From: CAZFIO01 sp964519585
GTDB taxonomy: Bacteria; Bacillota; Clostridia; Tissierellales; Tissierellaceae
NCBI GenBank assembly: GCA_964519585.1
Contig: CAZFIO010000046.1
Location: forward strand, 1 to 13,810
Direction: 5' to 3'
Length of the DNA stretch: 13,810 bases
How positions within the stretch are numbered: position 1 is the stretch's first letter; each line of letters starts with the position of its first letter. The translations under genes and the position numbers were made by a program. Positions 1-4,822 of the stretch are shown here, in pieces. The notes below the pieces were generated by a model. The model ran no database searches. It saw only the letters and a list, made by a program, of their open reading frames with translations, and had not been told where the DNA came from.

Positions 1-1
1 T

Positions 2-214
2 GATAAGATGGCTAAAGGAGTAGTTGATTGGGTAGTAAGTCACTATAAACTAAAGAAAAAAGCAACACCAAAACCACCTACAACACCAAAGAGAGATGGA
101 TTTTATAGGGTAATAGCTGGATCATACCAAGATAAAGATAATGCAGAAGCCCAGATGAAAAAGCTACAAGACCTAGGGGTAGAAGGAGTATTCTTATATT
201 ATTATGCTAAATAA
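2..214 (+). CDS. C-terminal end of a SPOR-domain protein, probably an N-acetylmuramoyl-L-alanine amidase (5'-partial)
   Basis: The frame is open to the left edge of the window, so the ATG at position 8 is probably an internal methionine and the gene begins outside. What is visible, numbered from that Met, is a helical segment (AKGVVDWVVSHY) resembling the last helix of an Amidase_3 catalytic domain. A Lys/Pro/Thr-rich linker follows (about residues 16-30), then one SPOR repeat (about residues 31-67, FYRVIAGSYQDKDNAEAQ...). SPOR domains bind denuded glycan strands of peptidoglycan, so the protein would act at the cell wall, in cell separation, spore wall lysis or as a phage-type endolysin. The SPOR call is good. 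The amidase call rests on the short pre-linker segment and is an inference. A terminator follows 14 bp after the stop. Confidence 0.7.
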   Translation, partial: DKMAKGVVDWVVSHYKLKKKATPKPPTTPKRDGFYRVIAGSYQDKDNAEAQMKKLQDLGVEGVFLYYYAK

Positions 215-228
215 ATACTCACTCAATT

Positions 229-259
229 AAGACTAGGCTATTATTCCTAGTCTTTTTTT
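229..259 (+). terminator. Intrinsic terminator after the SPOR-domain gene
   Basis: A 9-bp perfect stem (AAGACTAGG at 229-237, CCTAGTCTT at 246-254) with an 8-nt loop is followed by a run of T to 259. It separates the SPOR gene from the operon that begins at 367. Confidence 0.9.
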
Positions 260-275
260 GTTTTAAGGGTATATA

Positions 276-281
276 TATAAT
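276..281 (+). promoter_or_regulatory. Possible -10 box for the MazF operon
   Basis: TATAAT lies at 276-281, in an AT-alternating stretch upstream of the operon starting at 367. No good -35 box is visible: the expected place overlaps the T-run of the preceding terminator. The rest of 282-366 holds only AT-rich sequence and a weak 7-bp hairpin (AGAAAAA/TTTTTCT). A promoter must exist somewhere in 260-350, because a terminator closes the gene before it, but its exact location is uncertain. Confidence 0.35.
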
Positions 282-366
282 GTAAAAGGAAATAATTTCT
301 GATAAAATAAAGTATTTTTAGAAAAAAGAAGGATTTTTCTTTTATTTATGGAATAGAGGTGTTAGA

Positions 367-672
367 ATGGATTTACGTAATGATAAAAAAGAGGGGGATG
401 AAATTATGGCAATATTGATTAATGACGTGATGAAGATGTCAGAAATAACCTACCTAGTAAATAAGATACAAACAATAAAACTAGATATTGTTGAGGAAAT
501 TGCCAAAATAAAGTTTAAAGAATTGGAAATCCAGGTGGAATCAAATTTAATCATGGAATCATTGCTAGTGGAATACTATAAAAGTGATTTTATCAAGAAA
601 ATAGAAATGGCTGAAGAGTCACTATTTTTAGCAAATGAGGCAGAGAAGATACTTGGAAAACAGATTGATTAG
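367..672 (+). CDS. Small helical protein of unknown function, first gene of the MazF operon
   Basis: I do not recognise this 101-aa protein. It is predicted almost entirely helical and charged (many E, K, I and L residues, no Cys, no membrane segment), with a possible coiled coil around residues 30-100. Two starts are possible. ATG 367 follows GAGGTG. ATG 406 (codon 14) follows a strong GAGGGGG with good spacing and would give an 88-aa protein. The gene ends 14 bp before the MazF-like gene, so the two are almost surely cotranscribed. Small genes directly upstream of MazF toxins are usually antitoxins, but this one shows no recognisable AbrB/MazE or ribbon-helix-helix pattern. An antitoxin role is inferred from position only. 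Confidence 0.7.
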   Translation: MDLRNDKKEGDEIMAILINDVMKMSEITYLVNKIQTIKLDIVEEIAKIKFKELEIQVESNLIMESLLVEYYKSDFIKKIEMAEESLFLANEAEKILGKQID

Positions 673-686
673 TTAGGTTGGGAGTG

Positions 687-1214
687 ATGTTCTTGAAAAA
701 AAAGAAGGATATTAAAAGGGGACATGTTTATAGATGTAATTTGCAACCTGTAAAGGGACATGAACAGGATGGCATAAATAGACCAATATTAATAGTTCAA
801 AATGACCTTGGAAATAAATATAGCCCAACAACTATAGGAGTAATATTAACATCTCAATTTACGGAAAAAGAAAAATCCTATCCAATTAATTCTTATGTTA
901 AAGCGGATTCAATCAATGGATTAGATAAAGATTCTTTAATTGATTCAGGTCAGATTAGAGTCTTAGATGTTAATAAGAGAATCGGTGAAAAGATGGGGGA
1001 GTTAAGCAAAACTGATATGATGAAGGTGGAAAATTCGCTGAAAATAAGCTTAGGACTAATGGATACGTGTCCTAACTGTAATCTTATACTACTTGAACAA
1101 ATTGAAAATTGTCCTAGATGTGATTTAAGGCTTTATAATAAGTGTAGTTGTAATGAAATCTTAGAAATTGCATGGAAGTTTTGTCCTTGCTGTGGAATGG
1201 AGGTTGCAAAATGA
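687..1214 (+). CDS. MazF/PemK-family endoribonuclease-like protein with C-terminal double zinc ribbon
   Basis: Residues about 9-125 (numbered from ATG 687) match the MazF/PemK fold. The family features seen are KRGHVY, then GINRPILIVQND with the conserved Arg (R32), then ILTSQ with the conserved Thr (T55), and SGQIRVLD plus KISLGL at the end. MazF toxins are ribosome-independent mRNA interferases, and the two catalytic positions appear intact. Ordinary MazF is about 110-120 aa. Here a further 48 residues add CPNC (128-131), CPRC (142-145), CSC (153-155) and CPCC (166-169), which is the layout of a double zinc ribbon. The start is ambiguous: TTG 678, ATG 687 or TTG 693. GGGAG at 680-684 is best spaced for TTG 693. 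I give ATG 687 as the conservative choice. The gene lies 14 bp after the small helical gene, and its stop overlaps the next start. Confidence 0.88.
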   Translation: MFLKKKKDIKRGHVYRCNLQPVKGHEQDGINRPILIVQNDLGNKYSPTTIGVILTSQFTEKEKSYPINSYVKADSINGLDKDSLIDSGQIRVLDVNKRIGEKMGELSKTDMMKVENSLKISLGLMDTCPNCNLILLEQIENCPRCDLRLYNKCSCNEILEIAWKFCPCCGMEVAK

Positions 1215-1765
1215 ATGAAACTCATTTAAAAGCTATTAAAAATATATATAAAATAATATTTGATGTATCTAATATATACGAGGATGTACTCAACGAATTA
1301 ATGAGTATTTATTCTAATAAAAAACCTTTTGGAAATGAACTTTTAGCGAAAATGGTACAAATGACTAAAAGTATAAAGATTGTCCTTGACGAAGCGGATA
1401 AAGTTACTTTTGATATGGAAAAATCTTTACCTGATGCTGAATTAGAGGAGGGTATTGATAATACTAAAGGGCATTATTATTATGAGTTTCAAAATAGAGT
1501 ATCAAATAATCTAATTGAGATTGCAAAAGATGCTTTGGAGGCAATAAATATTTCAATCGCCTATTTTAAAAAGATTTCTTCAAATAACAACATCTTCAAA
1601 GAGAAAGAGCTGGTTCAAAATAACGAAGAAATATTTGAGGAAATTGATAAACTGATTTTGCAAAAGGAGGAAGAGTTACATCAACTATTAATAGATAAAA
1701 TTAGAGATAATATTAACAATATACATATATTAATTGAATATTTGCAAAAAACAAAATTTAATTAA
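1211..1765 (+). CDS. Helical protein of unknown function, translationally coupled to the MazF-like gene
   Basis: I do not recognise this 184-aa protein. It appears all-helical and acidic, with many E/I/N/K residues, no Cys and no membrane segment. A heptad-like stretch near the C-terminus (about residues 130-180) suggests a coiled coil. The start chosen is ATG 1211: GGAGG at 1199-1203 is well spaced, and the ATG overlaps the MazF stop as ATGA. An upstream in-frame ATG at 1172 has no such site and would overlap the zinc-ribbon coding sequence. The coupling implies that the two proteins are made in fixed proportion and may bind each other. It could be an antitoxin, a toxin partner or an effector; the sequence does not decide. 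A terminator follows. Confidence 0.75.
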   Translation: MNETHLKAIKNIYKIIFDVSNIYEDVLNELMSIYSNKKPFGNELLAKMVQMTKSIKIVLDEADKVTFDMEKSLPDAELEEGIDNTKGHYYYEFQNRVSNNLIEIAKDALEAINISIAYFKKISSNNNIFKEKELVQNNEEIFEEIDKLILQKEEELHQLLIDKIRDNINNIHILIEYLQKTKFN

Positions 1766-1815
1766 TACATAAAAGGTATAAAGAATTAATAGTGTAAGAA
1801 ATCTAGAATCTATTG

Positions 1816-1841
1816 AGGCCAGGGAAACCTGGTCTTTTTTT
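1816..1841 (+). terminator. Intrinsic terminator of the MazF operon
   Basis: An 8-bp stem (AGGCCAGG at 1816-1823, CCTGGTCT at 1828-1835, one G-T pair) is closed by a GAAA tetraloop and followed by T-run to 1841. Confidence 0.92.
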
Positions 1842-1903
1842 GTATCCTTTCTACATATAAATACCTCTAAGATAAATGTATATTATAACAAGGGGTGTTT
1901 TAT

Positions 1904-2038
1904 ATGACTAATGATTTATTATCTATAATTCACAACTTGCTATATTGCATAAAAAACATAGAATTTACAGAGCAGGAAAGGACCTATATAATGGAAGTAA
2001 TTATGAAAACAATTAACTTAATAGTAGATAGTACATAA
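1904..2038 (+). CDS. Small ORF, 44 aa, unknown
   Basis: ATG 1904 is preceded by AAGGGG (1890-1895) with an 8-nt spacer, a very good ribosome binding site. The product begins MTNDLLSIIHNLLYCIKN and ends INLIVDST. It is likely two short helices around a polar EFTEQERT turn, with no signal peptide or recognisable family. It sits between the terminator ending at 1841 and the hairpin at 2042-2059, so it would be its own transcription unit. AT-rich -10-like sequence (TATATT/TATTAT near 1880-1886) lies just upstream. The strong binding site and the terminator bracketing argue for a real gene; the short length keeps this moderate. Confidence 0.55.
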   Translation: MTNDLLSIIHNLLYCIKNIEFTEQERTYIMEVIMKTINLIVDST

Positions 2039-2041
2039 AAA

Positions 2042-2066
2042 GGACCCTATTATGGGTCCCTATTTT
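2042..2066 (+). terminator. Probable weak terminator after the small ORF
   Basis: A 6-bp stem (GGACCC at 2042-2047, GGGTCC at 2054-2059) with a 6-nt loop starts 4 bp after the small ORF stop and is followed by an interrupted T-rich stretch (CTATTTTC). Confidence 0.55.
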
Positions 2067-2244
2067 CACTTTATGGCCAATATTGATTATATGAATACAA
2101 ATTTTGCTTATCCGGAGCCAGTAGCGAAAAACAAAGCTTTCTATAGGTTGAAAAGTAGACCTTTATATACCCTAAAAGCCGGAGCCATTTCCGGAGCCAT
2201 TTGGTCCAAATACAGCAATATCTATCCTTTTCTATCAAGAGCAT
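2067..2244. other. Intergenic stretch with a tandem 12-bp repeat; no convincing gene
   Basis: Between the small ORF hairpin and the tRNA terminator there is no convincing gene. A reading frame from 2052 to 2246 exists, but its start lies inside the hairpin and has no good ribosome binding site. The stretch contains CCGGAGCCATTT twice in perfect tandem (2179-2190 and 2191-2202). A related core (TCCGGAGCCA) lies near 2110-2120. Confidence 0.5.
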
Positions 2245-2283
2245 AAAAAAAGGAATGGCTATTTTTCAACGTTAGCCACTCCT
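2245..2283 (-). terminator. Intrinsic terminator of the tRNA-Pro gene
   Basis: On the minus strand, an 11-bp stem (AGGAGTGGCTA paired with TAGCCATTCCT, one G-T pair; plus-strand arms 2251-2261 and 2273-2283) is followed by seven T residues. It begins about 15 bp after the tRNA CCA end. Confidence 0.9.
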
Positions 2284-2297
2284 GTCAACATCTATAA

Positions 2298-2374
2298 TGG
2301 TCGGGGTGAGAGGATTTGAACCCCCGGCCCCATGGTCCCAAACCACGTGCGCTACCAAGCTGCGCTACACCCCG
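2298..2374 (-). tRNA. tRNA-Pro, anticodon TGG
   Basis: The minus strand folds as a complete cloverleaf. The acceptor stem is CGGGGTG/CACCCCG with discriminator A. The D-arm contains AGCTTGGTAGC, the anticodon loop is TTTGGGA (anticodon TGG, proline), and the T-arm contains GGTTCAAATCC. The 3' CCA is encoded at 2298-2300. It has its own promoter and terminator, so it is an independent single-tRNA unit read leftward. Confidence 0.97.
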
Positions 2375-2393
2375 AAAATTAGTCGACTGTTAT

Positions 2394-2422
2394 AGTATAG
2401 GATATAATGATGAGAAATGCAA
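2394..2422 (-). promoter_or_regulatory. Sigma-A-type promoter for tRNA-Pro
   Basis: On the minus strand, TTGCAT (plus 2417-2422), a 17-nt spacer and TATACT (plus 2394-2399) lie 20 nt before the tRNA 5' end. The spacing is ideal for a housekeeping promoter. Confidence 0.8.
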
Positions 2423-2552
2423 TATAGTTAAATCACTAAGAATTAGGCTTAAAAATCTCCATGGGATATTATATCTCAAATAAATCAGTTATTCTAAGTA
2501 TAGCTCCAAATAGCTAGCATAATCTAAGCAATTCAAAAAGACGCCGAAAATA

Positions 2553-2582
2553 TTGACTTATATTCCTAAATTAGCATATAAT
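2553..2582 (+). promoter_or_regulatory. Sigma-A-type promoter for the COG2426-like gene
   Basis: TTGACT (2553-2558), an 18-nt spacer and a perfect TATAAT (2577-2582) would start transcription near 2589, giving a leader of about 25 nt before ATG 2615. Nothing else stands out in 2423-2552. Confidence 0.82.
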
Positions 2583-2614
2583 TGACTATGAATTCAATTG
2601 AAAGGTAAGAGCTA

Positions 2615-3079
2615 ATGGTAGGCTTATTTGAAAATATAAAAAGAGAATTAATAGTCCTATTTTTTTCCATGGTGCCCATTATTGAAGCAAGGGGTTCTAT
2701 ACCCTTAGGTATCTCCCTAGGTTTAGATCCTATACATAGTGGGGTTATAAGTTTTTTAGGTGGATTATTTACCATAACAATATTATTAAGAATACTAACA
2801 CCCCTTATGGTTTATTTTGAAAGGACCTTATTTTTCAAATCTACCATTGGTTGGGTTAAGAAAAGGTCCATGAAAAAGGCCGGTACAATAAAGAAGTATA
2901 GCTTAATTGGACTATTTTTCTTTGTAGCAATACCCTTGCCTACCACAGGGATATGGACTGCTTCAGTTATATCTTCTATTTTAAAACTTGATAGAAGGAA
3001 GGCCTTTATTTCCATGGCCTTAGGTTTACTAGTTTCTATAATTCTTATACTAGGATTATACTATGGAATTTTTGGATAG
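2615..3079 (+). CDS. Small multidrug export-type membrane protein (COG2426 family)
   Basis: This 154-aa integral membrane protein has the two signature segments of the COG2426/Sm_multidrug_ex family. One is PIIEARGSIPLGI at residues 21-33; the other is FVAIPLPTTGIWT at 103-115. These look like two inverted membrane-dipping motifs, each near a hydrophobic helix. Further hydrophobic segments lie at about residues 44-66 and 132-152, and a basic loop (KKRSMKKAGTIKK) is at 82-94. The length is normal for the family. The family name suggests export of small molecules, but the substrate is not established, so I give no gene symbol. ATG 2615 follows AAAGGTAAG. The gene has its own promoter and is followed by a separate metK promoter, so it is probably monocistronic. 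Confidence 0.88.
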   Translation: MVGLFENIKRELIVLFFSMVPIIEARGSIPLGISLGLDPIHSGVISFLGGLFTITILLRILTPLMVYFERTLFFKSTIGWVKKRSMKKAGTIKKYSLIGLFFFVAIPLPTTGIWTASVISSILKLDRRKAFISMALGLLVSIILILGLYYGIFG

Positions 3080-3095
3080 GATAGAGACTATTTAT

Positions 3096-3124
3096 TTGAC
3101 TTAAGTTTTTGCTTATGTTAAGAT
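3096..3124 (+). promoter_or_regulatory. Sigma-A-type promoter for the metK riboswitch transcript
   Basis: TTGACT (3096-3101), a 17-nt spacer and TAAGAT (3119-3124) would start transcription near 3131, just before the riboswitch aptamer. Confidence 0.75.
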
Positions 3125-3139
3125 TAGATTAATTAAATA

Positions 3140-3243
3140 AATCCTTATTGAGAGTGGTGGAGGGAATGGGCCCTATGAAACCCGGCAACCTGTAATATAC
3201 AAAGGTGCTAAATCCCACAGATTTATTTCTGGAAGATGAGGTT
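3140..3243 (+). ncRNA. SAM-I riboswitch (S-box) aptamer
   Basis: The conserved S-box core is plain. A P1 strand (CCTTAT) leads into AGAG, then GGTGGAGGG, GGGCCCTATGAAACCCGGCAACC, AGGTGCTAAATCCC and GGAAGATGAGG, whose end re-pairs with the P1 start. SAM-I riboswitches bind S-adenosylmethionine and shut off downstream genes when it is plentiful. Placement directly upstream of metK, which makes SAM, gives feedback control. Boundaries are good to a few bases. Confidence 0.96.
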
Positions 3244-3255
3244 GTTCGCTTATAG

Positions 3256-3290
3256 CCTTTTCCTTTTGGAGAAGGTATTTCTATTTATTG
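3256..3290 (+). terminator. Expression-platform hairpin of the SAM riboswitch
   Basis: An 8-bp stem (CCTTTTCC at 3256-3263, GGAGAAGG at 3268-3275, one T-G pair, TTTT loop) is followed by TATTTCTATTTATT, an interrupted T-rich stretch. The 5' arm can partly pair with the 3' strand of P1 (GATGAGG at 3236-3242), as expected of an antiterminator. The U-tract is poorer than usual. The metK ribosome binding site (GGAGG 3290-3294) starts at its end. Confidence 0.65.
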
Positions 3291-3301
3291 GAGGTTTTAT
3301 T

Positions 3302-4483
3302 ATGGACAAATGGTTATTTACTTCAGAATCAGTTACAGAAGGACATCCTGATAAACTATGTGATCAAATATCAGATGCAGTATTGGATGCAATTTTAGAA
3401 AAGGACCCAGAAGCAAGAGTTGCTTGTGAAACCATGGCTACTACAGGCATGGTCTTAATAGCAGGTGAAATTACAACCAGGTGTTATGTGGACATCCCTA
3501 AGATTGCTAGAGAGACTATAGAAGAAATTGGCTACAAAAGGGCCAAGTATGGTTTTGATGCCTCTACTAGTGCTATATTAACTACCATAAATGAGCAGTC
3601 ACCTGATATTGCCTTAGGTGTTGATGCTTCACTTGAAAAGAAGGAAAAAGATGGGGATGACTTGGATAAAATTGGTGCAGGAGACCAGGGTATGATGTTT
3701 GGCTATGCCTGCAATGAAACAGAAGAATATATGCCTATGCCAATATCACTGGCCCACAAACTATCAAAAAAGCTTACAGATGTAAGAAAAGATGGTATCC
3801 TAGACTATCTTAGACCTGATGGAAAGAGTCAGGTTACAATAGAATATCATGGAAACAAACCAGCAAGAATCGAGAATATAGTAGTGGCAGCTCAACATGA
3901 GCCAGATGTAAGTATGGATAAGATTAGGGAAGATATTATTAGGGAAGTTATATTAGAAGTTGTACCTAAGGAAATGTTGGATGATAAAACAAAATACTAT
4001 GTAAATCCAACTGGTAGATTTGTAATCGGTGGGCCTATGGGTGATGCAGGGCTTACGGGAAGAAAAATCATAGTAGATACCTATGGAGGATTCGGAAGGC
4101 ATGGTGGTGGGGCATTTTCAGGTAAGGACCCTACAAAGGTAGACAGGTCTGCATCCTATGCTGCTAGGTATATAGCTAAAAATATTGTTGCAGCAGGATT
4201 TGCTGACAGGTGTGAGATAGGTTTAGCCTATGCTATAGGAGTGGCAAGGCCCTTGTCAATTTATGTGGAAACCTTTGGTACAGGCAAGGTAACAGATGAT
4301 GAGATAATCCAATTAATCAATAAATACTTTGACCTAAGACCTGCTGCTATAATCAGGGACCTAGACCTTAGAAGGCCAATTTATAAGCAAACAGCAGCCT
4401 ATGGACACTTTGGAAGAAATGATCTAGATTTACCTTGGGAAAGGCTAGACAAGGTGGAAGATTTAAAGAAATATAGGAAATAG
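3302..4483 (+). CDS. metK: S-adenosylmethionine synthetase (methionine adenosyltransferase)
   Basis: This 393-aa cytosolic enzyme forms SAM from methionine and ATP, releasing phosphate and diphosphate. The N-terminal motif ESVTEGHPDK is at 9-18 and includes the ATP-binding His15 and Asp17. GAGDQG is at 125-130, and the glycine-rich phosphate-binding loop FGRHGGGAFSGKD is at 264-276. DRSASYAARY follows, and GHFGR lies near the C-terminus. The length is typical of bacterial MetK. The start is ATG 3302, preceded by GGAGG at 3290-3294 with a 7-nt spacer. An in-frame ATG at 3236 lies inside the riboswitch aptamer and is rejected. Control is by the upstream SAM-I riboswitch, and a terminator follows directly. 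Confidence 0.98.
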   Translation: MDKWLFTSESVTEGHPDKLCDQISDAVLDAILEKDPEARVACETMATTGMVLIAGEITTRCYVDIPKIARETIEEIGYKRAKYGFDASTSAILTTINEQSPDIALGVDASLEKKEKDGDDLDKIGAGDQGMMFGYACNETEEYMPMPISLAHKLSKKLTDVRKDGILDYLRPDGKSQVTIEYHGNKPARIENIVVAAQHEPDVSMDKIREDIIREVILEVVPKEMLDDKTKYYVNPTGRFVIGGPMGDAGLTGRKIIVDTYGGFGRHGGGAFSGKDPTKVDRSASYAARYIAKNIVAAGFADRCEIGLAYAIGVARPLSIYVETFGTGKVTDDEIIQLINKYFDLRPAAIIRDLDLRRPIYKQTAAYGHFGRNDLDLPWERLDKVEDLKKYRK

Positions 4484-4487
4484 GGTA

Positions 4488-4513
4488 AAAATGCTGGGAA
4501 ACCAGCATTTTTT
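4488..4513 (+). terminator. Intrinsic terminator of metK
   Basis: A 10-bp stem (AAAATGCTGG at 4488-4497, CCAGCATTTT at 4502-4511) with a GAAA tetraloop is followed by T-run to 4513, 5 bp after the metK stop. Confidence 0.95.
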
Positions 4514-4536
4514 CTATGAAAGGCAAGGATACTTTA

Positions 4537-4545
4537 TGATATAAT
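4537..4545 (+). promoter_or_regulatory. Extended -10 promoter, probably for recD2-comF
   Basis: TGATATAAT (4537-4545) is a perfect extended -10 element just after the metK terminator. The -35 region (around ATGAAA, 4516-4521) is weak, which is usual for extended -10 promoters. Transcripts would start near 4552 and carry the whole 4575-4804 repeat element in a leader of about 270 nt before recD2. Confidence 0.6.
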
Positions 4546-4599
4546 GAAAAAGATAGTGAACATCAGGAGAAAAGAACGATAGTCAAGCAATAAATAAAC

Positions 4600-4621
4600 A
4601 ATAGTCTAGCAATAGTCTAGC
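4600..4621. repeat. Tandem 11-bp direct repeat in the left end of the element
   Basis: AATAGTCTAGC occurs twice in perfect tandem (4600-4610, 4611-4621). A close third copy (GATAGTCAAGC) lies at 4578-4588 and an inverted copy at the right end, giving an iteron-like arrangement. Confidence 0.75.
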
Positions 4622-4651
4622 GTTTGTTTTTGGGGTCCGGCTTTGGGGTCG

Positions 4652-4722
4652 GCGGGCGACCGCAGGTCGCCCCTACAATTTAAACCATGACATGCTCGTA
4701 GGGGCTAGCTTTGCTGGCCCGC
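4652..4722. repeat. Pair of inverted GC-rich palindromic units
   Basis: Unit 1 (4652-4676) is a perfect hairpin, GGGCGACC-GCA-GGTCGCCC, ending in CCTAC. Unit 2 (4699-4722) is GTAGG followed by GGGCTAGC-TTT-GCTGGCCC, one wobble pair, in the opposite orientation. From memory, units of the type GTAGGGGCGACC...GGTCGCCC recur between genes in many bacterial genomes, like REP elements. Here two diverged copies face each other 22 bp apart. Confidence 0.75.
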
Positions 4723-4822
4723 TGGCTCGCTTTATTCTCCTATTGTCCAACTGCCGCCGGAACATCATTTAAATCTAACGCTTGGCAATTGCTTGACTAT
4801 TGTTAAAGAGGGAGGGTTATAC

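Larger units (their letters stand above)
4575..4804. mobile_element. MITE-like inverted-repeat element in the recD2 leader
   Basis: The 17-nt ends at 4575-4591 and 4788-4804 (core ATAGTCAAGCAAT / ATTGCTTGACTAT) are inverted repeats with one mismatch. A second alignment pairs about 30 nt from 4601 (ATAGTCTAGCAATAGTCTAG...) with the complement of the right end at roughly 24 of 30 positions. The interior (about 4630-4760) is far more GC-rich than its surroundings and holds two oppositely oriented hairpin units. It has no transposase and no long reading frame, so it is a non-autonomous element or dispersed repeat. No clear target-site duplication is seen. The right end lies 5 bp before the recD2 ribosome binding site. 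Confidence 0.6.

Noticed and set aside
1172..1210. Upstream in-frame ATG for the third gene of the MazF operon
   Set aside because: It overlaps the zinc-ribbon codons of the preceding gene with no ribosome binding site; ATG 1211 has GGAGG and an ATGA overlap.
2052..2246. A 64-codon plus-strand reading frame between the small ORF and tRNA-Pro
   Set aside because: Its ATG lies in the hairpin after the small ORF, no good ribosome binding site precedes it, and its stop overlaps the tRNA terminator. Its composition is not protein-like for this genome.
3236..3301. Upstream in-frame ATG giving a metK extension of 22 residues
   Set aside because: The ATG is part of the SAM riboswitch P1 helix, and the added hydrophobic residues are not found in MetK. 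ATG 3302 has GGAGG at ideal distance.
4600..4621. Start of a CRISPR-like or plasmid-iteron array
   Set aside because: There are only two perfect tandem 11-mers with no regular spacers, no cas genes and no replication gene nearby.
4793..4822. Upstream TTG start for recD2
   Set aside because: It lies in the right inverted repeat of the element and would place the strong GGGAGGG site inside the coding region. RecD2 proteins begin close to the LEGTIEDIIFRN segment.
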